A stretch of 64,000 nt of DNA from Clavibacter michiganensis (GTDB lineage Bacteria > Actinomycetota > Actinomycetes > Actinomycetales > Microbacteriaceae): the NCBI RefSeq assembly GCF_021216655.1, contig NZ_CP080437.1, forward strand, positions 744,001 through 808,000, in the 5' to 3' direction. This document shows, in pieces, positions 1-8,389 of this stretch. Made by a program: the position numbers and the translations under genes. How positions within the stretch are numbered: the stretch's first letter is position 1; every line of letters starts with the position of its first letter. The notes beneath the pieces were generated by a model. It made no database searches. It worked only from the letters and a program-made list of their open reading frames with translations, and was not told the origin of the DNA.

Positions 1-636
1 GGGCCGAGCGGCACGGGCAAGTCGTCCCTCCTCCAGGCGATCCTCGGCCAGCTGCCCGCAGAGGGCGCCGTCGGCTGGGTCGGCGAGATCGACGCCCCCG
101 CGCCGCGCGCGCCGCTCCCGACCGAGATCGCCTGGGCGGGGCAGCGGCCCGGGCTCATGGCGGGCACGGTCCGCGCCAACGTGGCGCTCGGCGTCGCGGA
201 TCCCGACGACGCGCTCGTCCGACGCGCGCTCGCGCTCGCGGCGGCCGACGGCATCGACCCCGACCTGGCGCTCGGCGTCGGCGGGCAGGGGCTGTCCGGC
301 GGGCAGGCGCAGCGGGTCGCCGTCGCGCGCGCCGTGCACCGCGCGCTCGCCCTCGACTGCCCGCTCGTGCTGCTCGACGAGCCGAGCTCCGCGCTCGACG
401 CCGCGACCGAGGCGCGCCTCGCCGACGGGATCCGCGCGCTCGCCGACCAGGGCCGTGCCGTCGTGGTCGTCACGCACCGCGGCGCGCTCGTGCGGGCGGC
501 CGACGCCGAGCTGCGGCTGGGCGGGGGATCCGCCGCGGACGGGACCCCGCACGCCCTCGGCACGCGCGAGCCCGCCGCCGCGACGCCCGGGCGCATCGCC
601 CCGGAGCCCGCCTGGCGCGCGCAGGTGGCGCCGTGA
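1..636 (+). CDS. cydD: CydD, cytochrome bd assembly ABC transporter (3' part only)
   Basis: The window opens inside this gene: the first codons encode the Walker A motif GPSGTGKSS, so only the last ~211 residues of the ATPase domain are present. Further on are the signature LSGGQAQR (about nt 293-316), Walker B VLLLDEPSS-type segment (nt 361-390) and an H-loop VTHR (nt 469-480). The stop overlaps the GTG start of the next ABC half-transporter by four bases (GTGA), typical of a translationally coupled cydDC pair. The CydDC heterodimer exports thiols/haem-related reductant needed to assemble cytochrome bd oxidase. The family call rests on the pairing with a CydC-like partner; the membrane domain lies outside the window. 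Confidence 0.85.
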   Translation, partial: GPSGTGKSSLLQAILGQLPAEGAVGWVGEIDAPAPRAPLPTEIAWAGQRPGLMAGTVRANVALGVADPDDALVRRALALAAADGIDPDLALGVGGQGLSGGQAQRVAVARAVHRALALDCPLVLLDEPSSALDAATEARLADGIRALADQGRAVVVVTHRGALVRAADAELRLGGGSAADGTPHALGTREPAAATPGRIAPEPAWRAQVAP

Positions 637-2300
637 ACCGCGGCGACGTCCTCCGGCTCGCGCAGCCGCCCGCGCGGCGCGCTCTGCCCGGGCTCCTCGC
701 GGGGCTCGCGAGCGCCTTCGGAGCGGTAGCGCTCCTCGCGACCTCCGCCTGGCTCATCACGCGCGCGTCCGAGCAGCCGCCGATCCTGTTCCTGGGCATG
801 GCGATCGTCGGGGTCCGCGCCTTCGCGCTCGGGCGCGCCGCGTTCCGCTACCTGGAGCGCATCACGAGCCACGACGCGGCCTTCCGCGCCCTGGCGACGC
901 TGCGCGTGGGCGTCTTCGAGCGGCTCCTCCCGTTCGCACCGGCCGGGCTCCGGGACACGCGCCGCGGCGACCTCCTCACGCGGCTCGTGGGCGACGTCGA
1001 CCGGCTCCAGGACCTCCCCCTGCGCGTGGTGCAGCCGCTGGCGGTGTCGGTGCTCGTGCAGGCGGCGAGCGTCGCGGTCGTGGGGGCGGTGCTGCCGGCG
1101 GCGGGGATCGCGCTCGCCGTCGTGCTCGCGGTCTCGCTCGCCGTCGGGATCGGCGCGACGACCGCGCTCGCCGGGCGCGCCGAGACGCGCATCGCGCCGC
1201 TGCGCGCCCGGCTGCAGGACCTCGTGCTCGACCTCGTCGGCGGTCTCGACGTGCTGACCGCGTTCGGGGTGGTGGACGACCGCCTCACCGCGATCGATCG
1301 GGCCGCGTCCGACCTCCGACGCGCGGAGCTGCGCAGCGCCGCCGCGGCGGGCGTCACCACGGGCGTCGTGCTCGCCGGCACGGGTGCGGTCGCCGGCTGG
1401 ACCGTGCTGCAGGGAGTGCCGGGCCTCGCGTCCGGGACGCTGGATCCCGCCTGGCTCGCGCTCGCCGCGCTGGTGCCGCTCGCGCTCGTGGAGCAGGCGA
1501 CGGCCGTGCCGCTCGCGGCGCAGGCGTGGCGGAGCGTGCGCACGAGCGCGGAGCGCGTGGCGGGCGTCGTGCCGGGGACCGTGCCCGACGAGATCCCGCG
1601 CGAGCCGGACGACGCCGACGCGGAGCCCGTCCCCGCCGCGTCACCCGCGGGCACGACGCTCGAGGTCCGCGACCTGGTCACGCGCTGGCCGGGAGCCGAC
1701 GACGACGCCCTCGCTCCCGTGTCGCTCGTGGTGCGGCCGGGGGAGACGGTCGTCGTGCGCGGCCCGAGCGGATCCGGCAAGTCGTCGCTCGCGGGCGCCC
1801 TCGCCCGATTCCTCGAGTCGCGTGGCGCCTACGAGCTGGACGGCCGGGACGCGCGGACGATGGCCCCGTCCGCCGTGCGCCGGATCGTCGGCCTGTGCGA
1901 GCAGGCCCCGCACCTCTTCGACGCGAGCATCCGGCAGAACCTGCTCTTCGCGCGCGATGGCGCGACGGACGACGAGCTGGTCGGCGTGCTCGCGCGGGTG
2001 GGCCTCGCCGGGTGGACGGCCGAGCGGGGCGGGCTCGACGCGCGCGTCGGCGACCGCGGCGGCCTCGTCTCGGGCGGCCAGGCGCAGCGGATCGCCCTGG
2101 CGCGGGCGCTCCTCGCCGACTTCCCGGTGCTCGTGCTCGACGAGCCGACGGCCGACGTGGACGCGGATCAGGCCCGTGCCGTGCTGCGCGACGTGCTCAC
2201 GGCCGCACGCGACCGCGGCCGCGGGGTGCTCCTGCTCACGCACACCGAGGTGCCGGGCGACCTCGTCGACCGGACCATCGAGCTGCTGCCCATGTCCTGA
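633..2300 (+). CDS. cydC: CydC, thiol reductant ABC exporter subunit
   Basis: This 555-residue half-transporter carries an N-terminal six-helix exporter domain (about residues 15-310), then an ATPase domain. Visible motifs are Walker A GPSGSGKSS (about residue 377), signature VSGGQAQR (about 478), Walker B VLVLDEPTAD (about 500) and an H-loop LLTHTE near the end. It starts with GTG inside the stop of the upstream half-transporter, so the two are read as one operon and should form a heterodimer. In known systems CydDC moves cysteine/glutathione out of the cytoplasm and is required for cytochrome bd assembly. cydA and cydB are expected just upstream of the window. Length and domain order are normal for CydC. 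Confidence 0.88.
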   Translation: MNRGDVLRLAQPPARRALPGLLAGLASAFGAVALLATSAWLITRASEQPPILFLGMAIVGVRAFALGRAAFRYLERITSHDAAFRALATLRVGVFERLLPFAPAGLRDTRRGDLLTRLVGDVDRLQDLPLRVVQPLAVSVLVQAASVAVVGAVLPAAGIALAVVLAVSLAVGIGATTALAGRAETRIAPLRARLQDLVLDLVGGLDVLTAFGVVDDRLTAIDRAASDLRRAELRSAAAAGVTTGVVLAGTGAVAGWTVLQGVPGLASGTLDPAWLALAALVPLALVEQATAVPLAAQAWRSVRTSAERVAGVVPGTVPDEIPREPDDADAEPVPAASPAGTTLEVRDLVTRWPGADDDALAPVSLVVRPGETVVVRGPSGSGKSSLAGALARFLESRGAYELDGRDARTMAPSAVRRIVGLCEQAPHLFDASIRQNLLFARDGATDDELVGVLARVGLAGWTAERGGLDARVGDRGGLVSGGQAQRIALARALLADFPVLVLDEPTADVDADQARAVLRDVLTAARDRGRGVLLLTHTEVPGDLVDRTIELLPMS

Positions 2301-2330
2301 CCGGGCAGGCGGGCCCGGGTCGCGCGCGCG

Positions 2331-3149
2331 TCAGCCCGCGGGCAGCTCGCGCCGCAGCGCATGCAGCCGCGTGCGCCACGCACGCGCACGACCGGGCTCG
2401 GCCGCGGTGGCGGGCCCGTCGATCCAGCCGCGCACCAGGCGGATCCCGTGCAGCGCGCTCACGGCCCACACCTCGCGCCCGTCGAGGTCGGCCGGCCGCG
2501 CCCGCTCATGCAGCACGTCGACGCCGAGGGCCGTGGCCAGCGCGACGATGCTGCGTTCGGTGACGCTCGGGATCCGCGGCACGTCGCCCTCGACGACCGC
2601 GAGGGCGTCGCCGTGCCACCACAGGATCGCGCTGTACGCGCCCTCGACGATCGTGCCATCGGCCGCGAGGATCACCGCCTCGCCCGCGCCGTATCGGGAC
2701 GCGCGGCTCCGCAGGGCGCCGAGGGCGTGCAGGTCGGGTCCCTTGACGCGCGGCATCGTGCGCGGATCCGGGCCGTCGTGGTCGCGCAGCACCACCGAGG
2801 CCGTGCGATCCGGTGCCGGTCGCACGAGGAGCCGCGCCACGTCGCCGTCGGGCCCGCGGAGCGCCTCCACGCGCGGGAACCACGCGCCGTCGCGGGGCAG
2901 CGCGGCGACCGCGGCGTCGAGGAAGGCCGCGGGATCCGGCACGGCCGCGGACTGCAGGCGCAGCGACGCGAGGAACCGCTGCCGGTGGACGTCGAGCGCC
3001 AGCACCCGGCCCTCCTCGACGAGGAACGAGTCGGCCGCGAGCACCCGGTGAGCGGCGGGTCGCGGCTCCTCGGCTCCTCCACCGGCGGGATCCGGGGCCG
3101 TCGTCGCCCATCCGGCCGCGGTCCACCTGAGGATCGTCTCGGAACTCAT
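2331..3149 (-). CDS. pabC: Aminotransferase class IV protein, probable aminodeoxychorismate lyase
   Basis: The 272-residue protein has the fold-type IV PLP enzyme pattern: a probable catalytic lysine in PRVKGPDLH (about residue 138), the segment TIVEGAYSAI downstream, and a C-terminal GIRLVRGW motif. It lies head-to-head with pabB (53 bp apart), which supports the 4-amino-4-deoxychorismate lyase role: release of pyruvate to give p-aminobenzoate for folate. A D-amino-acid or branched-chain aminotransferase is the alternative. The ATG at 3149 was chosen over the longer open frame because a -10 hexamer ends 7 nt before it and the upstream residues are Arg/Pro-rich noise. The hexamer implies a leaderless mRNA. 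Confidence 0.78.
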   Translation of the reverse strand: MSSETILRWTAAGWATTAPDPAGGGAEEPRPAAHRVLAADSFLVEEGRVLALDVHRQRFLASLRLQSAAVPDPAAFLDAAVAALPRDGAWFPRVEALRGPDGDVARLLVRPAPDRTASVVLRDHDGPDPRTMPRVKGPDLHALGALRSRASRYGAGEAVILAADGTIVEGAYSAILWWHGDALAVVEGDVPRIPSVTERSIVALATALGVDVLHERARPADLDGREVWAVSALHGIRLVRGWIDGPATAAEPGRARAWRTRLHALRRELPAG

Positions 3150-3162
3150 ACCCTTGAGGCTA
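3150..3162 (-). promoter_or_regulatory. Probable leaderless promoter (-10) of pabC
   Basis: On the minus strand TAGCCT (3162-3157) is followed by 7 nt and then the ATG. That spacing puts transcription start at or next to the start codon. No -35 box is evident. Confidence 0.55.
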
Positions 3163-3202
3163 GGCGGCCGCCGGGTGCGCTCAGGACACCGGGAGGCCGA
3201 GC

Positions 3203-4666
3203 ATGCACGAGCGCGACGCGCGCGCCGCCGCGGAGGTCGTCGGCCGCCGGCTGGGCCGCTGGCACGACCCGGAGGACGTGTTCCTGGCGCTCTTCGCCGC
3301 GGAGTCCGCCGGCGACGTCGCCTGGCTCGATGACTCGGCGGGGGAGGGGTGGAGCTACCTCGCCGCGTCCGCCGAGACCATGACGGCGTGGCCGCGGGGC
3401 CTGTTCGCGGGGCTGGCGGAGCTGCTGCCCGCGTCGGCGCCCGCCGGGTCCGCCGCGCCCGGTGCCGACCCGCTGCCGGACGGCCTCGCCTTCCGACTGG
3501 GGCTCGTCGGCTGGATCCCGCACGACGCCTGGACAGAGGCCGTCCCGCTCCACCACGCCCCGCCGAGCGCGCCAGCGGACGCCACGGGCCCCGTCCCGGC
3601 CGCCGCGCTCCGCGTCGACCGCCTCCTCGCCTTCGACCACGCCGCGGGCGAGGTGTGGGCCGTCGCACGAGCGGGGGATCCCTGGCCGCTCGCCGTCGAG
3701 GAGGAGCTGGACCGCGCGCACCCGTCCGACGCCCGTCCCGTCGCGCGCGCCCCGGAGGACGACGGCGCCGCGCCCCCTGTCTGGCGGCACGACGACGCGG
3801 CCTACCTCGACCTCATCCGCTCCTGCCAGGAGTCCATCCGCCGCGGCGACGCGTACCAGCTCTGCCTCACGAACAGCGCGGCCGTGCCGGGGCACGTCGA
3901 CCCCGTCCGCGTGCACCTGGCGCTGCGTGCGCTCAGCCCCACCCACCACGGCGCGTTCCTGCGCGCGGGCGGCACGGTGCTCGTCAGCGCGTCGCCCGAG
4001 CGGTTCGTCGAGGTCGACGCGGGCGGCACCCTGCGCACGCTCCCCATCAAGGGCACCAGGCCCCGCCACGCGGATCCCGCCGCCGACGCCCGGGCGCGCG
4101 CCGAGCTCCTGGCGAGCGAGAAGGAGCGCGCCGAGAACGTCATGATCGTCGACCTCATGCGCAACGACCTCAGCCGCGTGTGCGTGCTCGGGTCCGTGCG
4201 CGTCACGAGCTTGTTCGCCGTCGAGGCCTACGCCCAGGTGCACCAGCTCGTGAGCCGCGTCGAGGGGGAGCTCGCCCCGGGCGTCTCCGCAGTCGACGCG
4301 GTGCGGGCCCTGTTCCCCGCGGGATCCATGACGGGCGCACCCAAGTCCGCGGCCGTGGGCATCCTGCAGGCGCTCGAGGGCGGCCCGCGCGGCGTGTACG
4401 CGGGCGCGTTCGGATGGTTCGGCGACGACGGGCGCGTCGACCTCGCCATGGTGATCCGCTCGGTCGTCGTCACGGACGGCCGTGCGACGGTCGGTGCCGG
4501 CGGCGGGATCACGGCGTTGTCCGTACCCGAGGAGGAGCTCGAGGAGGTGCGCGTGAAGGCCGCGCCGCTCCTCGCCGCCGTCCGGGCCGGACGCGTGTCG
4601 CCACCCGGCGCCGACGCCGACGCCGCACCGCGTCCGCCCCTCCCCAGGGCGCCGGAGCCGGCCTGA
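3203..4666 (+). CDS. pabB: Aminodeoxychorismate synthase component I / chorismate-binding enzyme
   Basis: A 487-residue chorismate-utilising enzyme. Diagnostic motifs of the C-terminal domain are present: KGTRPRHADP, then EKERAENVMIVDLMRNDLSR, and the pabB-type SMTGAPKSAAVGIL. Together with glutamine amidotransferase PabA (not in the window) it aminates chorismate to aminodeoxychorismate, the step before the divergent pabC-like lyase. The N-terminal ~190 residues are the less conserved tryptophan-sensing-like region. Anthranilate synthase TrpE is the main alternative, but the pabC neighbour and the MTGAPK motif favour PabB. A hairpin terminator follows at once. Confidence 0.88.
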   Translation: MHERDARAAAEVVGRRLGRWHDPEDVFLALFAAESAGDVAWLDDSAGEGWSYLAASAETMTAWPRGLFAGLAELLPASAPAGSAAPGADPLPDGLAFRLGLVGWIPHDAWTEAVPLHHAPPSAPADATGPVPAAALRVDRLLAFDHAAGEVWAVARAGDPWPLAVEEELDRAHPSDARPVARAPEDDGAAPPVWRHDDAAYLDLIRSCQESIRRGDAYQLCLTNSAAVPGHVDPVRVHLALRALSPTHHGAFLRAGGTVLVSASPERFVEVDAGGTLRTLPIKGTRPRHADPAADARARAELLASEKERAENVMIVDLMRNDLSRVCVLGSVRVTSLFAVEAYAQVHQLVSRVEGELAPGVSAVDAVRALFPAGSMTGAPKSAAVGILQALEGGPRGVYAGAFGWFGDDGRVDLAMVIRSVVVTDGRATVGAGGGITALSVPEEELEEVRVKAAPLLAAVRAGRVSPPGADADAAPRPPLPRAPEPA

Positions 4667-4671
4667 TCCGC

Positions 4672-4697
4672 GCCCCTCCCACCGGTTCGGGAGGGGC
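4672..4697 (+). terminator. Hairpin terminator after pabB
   Basis: Perfect 9-bp stem GCCCCTCCC / GGGAGGGGC with an 8-nt loop, starting 5 nt after the pabB stop. There is no T-tract, as is usual in high-GC actinobacteria. Confidence 0.6.
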
Positions 4698-4710
4698 CGC
4701 GCGCGTTCAC

Positions 4711-4716
4711 TAGTCT
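4711..4716 (+). promoter_or_regulatory. Probable -10 element of leuS
   Basis: TAGTCT lies just after the pabB terminator. Transcription from here would give leuS a 5' UTR of about 43 nt. No T-box or leader peptide was seen in it. Confidence 0.4.
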
Positions 4717-4765
4717 TGTCGAGGCCTTCACGGCCGCGACCCCCCGCATCGAATCGAGAGCGCCC

Positions 4766-7321
4766 TTGGCACACGAGACCCCCGACACCCCCGGCGAGAC
4801 CTACGACTTCCGCGCCATCGAGGCCGAGTGGTCGGAGGTGTGGGAGCGCGAGCAGCCGTTCCGCGCGCCGGACGCGAGCGACAGCCGCCCGCGCAAGTAC
4901 ATCCTCGACATGTTCCCGTACCCCTCGGGCGACCTCCACATGGGTCACGCCGAGGCGTTCGCGCTCGGCGACGCGGTCGCGCGCTACTGGCGCCAGCAGG
5001 GCTTCAACGTGCTGCACCCCATCGGCTGGGACTCCTTCGGCCTGCCCGCGGAGAACGCGGCCATCAAGCGCGGGGTCGACCCGCGCGAGTGGACCTACGC
5101 GAACATCGAGACGCAGAAGCAGTCGATGAAGCGCTACGGCCTCTCCTTCGACTGGGAGCGCGAGCTCCACACGAGCGACCCCGAGTACTACCGGTGGAAC
5201 CAGTGGCTGTTCCTCAAGATGCACGAGAAGGGCCTCGCGTACCGCAAGGACAGCTGGGTCAACTGGGACCCGGTGGACCAGACCGTGCTCGCCAACGAGC
5301 AGGTCCTGCCGGACGGCACGTCCGACCGCTCGGGCGCCGTGGTCGTCAAGAAGAAGCTCACGCAGTGGTACCTGCGCATCACCGACTACGCCGACCGCCT
5401 CGTCGACGACCTCAACCAGCTCGAGGGCACGTGGCCGGCGAAGGTCATCAGCATGCAGCGCAACTGGATCGGACGCTCCATAGGCGCGGAGGTCGACTTC
5501 GTCGTCGAGGGCCGCGACGAGCCCGTCACGGTCTTCACCACGCGTCCGGACACGCTGCACGGCGCCACCTTCATGGTCGTCGCGCCCGACAGCGACCTGG
5601 CGGCGGAGCTCGTCGAGGGCGCGTCGGACGAGGTCCGCGAGCGGTTCCGCGGCTACCTGGAGCGCACGCAGCGCCTCAACGAGATCGAGCGCTCCACGAC
5701 CGACCGCCCGAAGACCGGCATCCCGCTCGGCCGCACGGCGATCAACCCGGTCAACGGCGAGCGGATCCCCGTCTGGGCCGCCGACTACGTGCTCGCCGAC
5801 TACGGCACGGGCGCCGTCATGGCCGTCCCCGCGCACGACCAGCGCGACCTCGACTTCGCGCGCGCCTTCGACCTGCCGGTGCGGGTCGTCGTCGACACCA
5901 CGCAGCCCGTCACGGGCGCCATCCGCATCATCCCGGAGGACGGCGAGCTCCCCGACCTCGAGGAGGTGCTGCCCGGCCGCACGGGCGTCGCGCTGCCCGG
6001 CGAGGGCCGCCTCATCAACTCCGGATCCCTCAACGGGCTGAGCAAGCAGCCGGCCATCAAGCGCGTCATCGAGCAGCTCGAGGCGGAGGGCCGCGGCCGC
6101 GCGGCGAAGAACTACCGCCTGCGCGACTGGCTCATCTCGCGCCAGCGCTTCTGGGGCACGCCCATCCCGATCGTCTACGACGCCGAGGGGAACGAGATCC
6201 GCGTCCCCGAGGACCAGCTGCCCGTCCGGCTGCCCGACACCGAGGGGCTCGACCTCACGCCGAAGGGCAAGTCGCCGCTGGCGGCCGCCACGGAGTGGAC
6301 GAACGTGCCGAGCCCCGTCGACGGCAGCCCGGCCACGCGCGACCCCGACACCATGGACACCTTCATGGACAGCTCCTGGTACTGGCTGCGCTTCCTGTCG
6401 CCGAACGACGCCACGAAGGCGTTCGACCCGGCCGACGCCGACCGCTGGGCGCCCATCGACCAGTACGTGGGCGGCGTGGAGCACGCGATCCTGCACCTGC
6501 TGTACTCGCGCTTCATCACGAAGGTCCTGTTCGACCTCGGCTACGTCACGTTCACCGAGCCGTTCAGCGCGCTGCTCAACCAGGGCATGGTGCTCTCCGG
6601 CGGCAGCAAGATGTCGAAGAGCAAGGGCGGCGTCGACCTGGGCTCCGAGATGGACCGCCACGGCGTCGACGCCATCCGCCTGACGATGGCGTTCGCCGGC
6701 CCGCCCGAGGACGACATCGACTGGGAGGACGTCTCCCCGTCCGGCTCCGCGAAGTTCCTGGCGCGCGCCTGGCGGCTCACGGGCGACATCACGAGCGCGC
6801 CGGAGATCGAGTGGAAGACGGGCGACGAGGCGCTCCGCCGCGTCACGCACCGCTTCCTCGCCGAGGCGCCCGGCATGCTCGAGGCGTTCAAGTTCAACGT
6901 CGTCATCGCCCGCACCATGGAGCTGGTGAACGCCATCCGCAAGACCATCGACCAGGGTCCGGGCGGCGGCGACGCGGCCGTGCGCGAGGCGACGGAGGTC
7001 GTGGCCATCGCCCTCAGCCTGTTCGCGCCGTACACGGCGGAGGACATGTGGAGGCGCCTCGGCCGCGAGGGTTCCGTGGCGTTCGCCGGCTGGCGCAAGG
7101 CGGAGCGCAACCTGCTCGTGCAGAGCACGGTCACGGCCGTGGTGCAGGTCGACGGCAAGGTGCGCGACAAGCTCGAGGTCGACGCGAAGATCGGGGCGGA
7201 CGAGCTCGAGGCGCTCGCGCGCGAGACCGCGGGCGTCAAGCGGTCCACCGCGGGTCGCACGATCGACAAGGTCATCGTCCGCGCGCCCAAGATCGTGAGC
7301 ATCACCACCACCGCTCCCTGA
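4766..7321 (+). CDS. leuS: Leucyl-tRNA synthetase
   Basis: An 851-residue class I synthetase charging tRNA-Leu in the cytoplasm. The HIGH motif appears as HMGH within [12 protein letters not shown] (about residue 54), the editing CP1 domain contains [11 protein letters not shown], and KMSKSKGG is at about residue 618. The C-terminal anticodon-binding part and the terminal tRNA-recognition tail are present, so the gene is complete. The best start is the rare TTG at 4766: the residues [14 protein letters not shown] lead directly into conserved sequence and no ATG/GTG in frame fits better. A hairpin terminator follows. Confidence 0.97.
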   Translation: MAHETPDTPGETYDFRAIEAEWSEVWEREQPFRAPDASDSRPRKYILDMFPYPSGDLHMGHAEAFALGDAVARYWRQQGFNVLHPIGWDSFGLPAENAAIKRGVDPREWTYANIETQKQSMKRYGLSFDWERELHTSDPEYYRWNQWLFLKMHEKGLAYRKDSWVNWDPVDQTVLANEQVLPDGTSDRSGAVVVKKKLTQWYLRITDYADRLVDDLNQLEGTWPAKVISMQRNWIGRSIGAEVDFVVEGRDEPVTVFTTRPDTLHGATFMVVAPDSDLAAELVEGASDEVRERFRGYLERTQRLNEIERSTTDRPKTGIPLGRTAINPVNGERIPVWAADYVLADYGTGAVMAVPAHDQRDLDFARAFDLPVRVVVDTTQPVTGAIRIIPEDGELPDLEEVLPGRTGVALPGEGRLINSGSLNGLSKQPAIKRVIEQLEAEGRGRAAKNYRLRDWLISRQRFWGTPIPIVYDAEGNEIRVPEDQLPVRLPDTEGLDLTPKGKSPLAAATEWTNVPSPVDGSPATRDPDTMDTFMDSSWYWLRFLSPNDATKAFDPADADRWAPIDQYVGGVEHAILHLLYSRFITKVLFDLGYVTFTEPFSALLNQGMVLSGGSKMSKSKGGVDLGSEMDRHGVDAIRLTMAFAGPPEDDIDWEDVSPSGSAKFLARAWRLTGDITSAPEIEWKTGDEALRRVTHRFLAEAPGMLEAFKFNVVIARTMELVNAIRKTIDQGPGGGDAAVREATEVVAIALSLFAPYTAEDMWRRLGREGSVAFAGWRKAERNLLVQSTVTAVVQVDGKVRDKLEVDAKIGADELEALARETAGVKRSTAGRTIDKVIVRAPKIVSITTTAP

Positions 7322-7354
7322 GGGGCGGCCGACGACGCGACGTCGCGGTGGCAC

Positions 7355-7380
7355 GGGGCGGTCCGGTGACGGGCCGCCCC
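7355..7380 (+). terminator. Hairpin terminator after leuS
   Basis: GGGGCGGTCCG and CGGGCCGCCCC form an 11-bp stem (one G-U pair) with a GTGA loop, 33 nt after the leuS stop. Confidence 0.55.
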
Positions 7381-7456
7381 CGCTCCATCCCAGGCCGGAT
7401 CCGCGACGGCGATCCCCAGACCCGGACCCGTAGGCCGGACGCCGCCGGGCACCGCC

Positions 7457-7468
7457 TACCGTGCCCGC
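7457..7468 (+). promoter_or_regulatory. Probable leaderless promoter (-10) of comEA
   Basis: TACCGT (7457-7462) followed by exactly 6 nt and the ATG; the same hexamer and spacing occur before the leuA leader peptide. Confidence 0.55.
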
Positions 7469-8389
7469 ATGCGCCCCCTCCGCCGTCCCCTTCCCGGACC
7501 CGATGCCGCCGAGCCCCGGGGGCGCACGGGATGGACGGACGACGGGTGGGAGCCCGACGCCGAGTGGCCCTCGGACGCCGCGCCCCCACCACGAGCGGAC
7601 GGTGGAGCCGACCCGGCTGACGACGACGTCTCGGTCCGCTCTGCACCCGACGAGGTGCATCCGCTACCCGGTCAGCGGGTGCGCATCCGGCTGCGCGTCG
7701 GCATCGGGGCGGCGGTCGTGCTGGTCGGCGCAGCCCTCGTGGTGACGATCCTCGTCACCGCCGTCCAGTCGGCCGGCGTCGCCTCCCCGGCGGTGGCCCC
7801 GGCTACGCACCCGAGCCCGTCGGCGCACACGGGCGCAGGCGCCGGCGCATCGGACGGATCCGGGGACGGCGACACGGCCGCCGGGGACACGGGCGACGCG
7901 AGCGACGCGGACGGCGGGACCGGCGGATCCGCCGACGGCGCGCGGACGCCCATCTACGTGCACGTGGTCGGCGCGGTCGTCTCCCCGGGGCTGTACCCCC
8001 TGGCCCCCGGCAGCCGCGTCGTCGACGCCCTCGCCGCCGCGCACGGCTTCGCCGACGGGGCGGACACCGCGGGCGTCAACCTCGCGCGCGTCCTCTCCGA
8101 CGGGGAGCAGCTCGTCGTCCCGCGACAGGGGGAGGCCCCGGCCGTGCCCGCGACGTCGGGCGCTCCCGGAGCCGCAGGCGGGGCCGCGAGCCCGTCGGCG
8201 CCGCTGGACCTCAACACGGCCACCGCGGAGCAGCTGGAGACGCTCCCGCGCGTCGGCCCGTCCCTGGCCGCGCGGATCATCGCGTGGCGCGCCGCGCACG
8301 GCCGCTTCGCGCGCGTCGCCGACCTCGGTCGGGTCCCGGGCATCGGCGATCGCACGCTCGCGTCGCTCACCCCGCTGGTGCGGGTGTGA
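7469..8389 (+). CDS. comEA: ComEA family DNA-binding competence protein
   Basis: This 306-residue protein has an acidic cytoplasmic N-terminus, one membrane helix (about residues 76-98), a Gly/Ala/Asp-rich linker, an SLBB-type domain (about 160-220, beginning PIYVHVVGAVVSPGLYPL) and a C-terminal helix-hairpin-helix pair (about 245-306, starting LDLNTATAEQL and containing VPGIGDRTLASL). That order is typical of ComEA, which binds incoming DNA at the cell surface and hands it to the ComEC channel. The stop overlaps the GTG of comEC (GTGA), so the two are coupled. No other competence genes are in the window, so actual transformability is unknown. Confidence 0.9.
   Translation: MRPLRRPLPGPDAAEPRGRTGWTDDGWEPDAEWPSDAAPPPRADGGADPADDDVSVRSAPDEVHPLPGQRVRIRLRVGIGAAVVLVGAALVVTILVTAVQSAGVASPAVAPATHPSPSAHTGAGAGASDGSGDGDTAAGDTGDASDADGGTGGSADGARTPIYVHVVGAVVSPGLYPLAPGSRVVDALAAAHGFADGADTAGVNLARVLSDGEQLVVPRQGEAPAVPATSGAPGAAGGAASPSAPLDLNTATAEQLETLPRVGPSLAARIIAWRAAHGRFARVADLGRVPGIGDRTLASLTPLVRV

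Noticed and set aside
3146..7660. A 1504-codon open frame on the minus strand opposite leuS and pabB
   Set aside because: It is the antisense shadow of high-GC codons; its translation is Arg/Val/Asp/His-rich without motifs, and the plus strand has two textbook genes.
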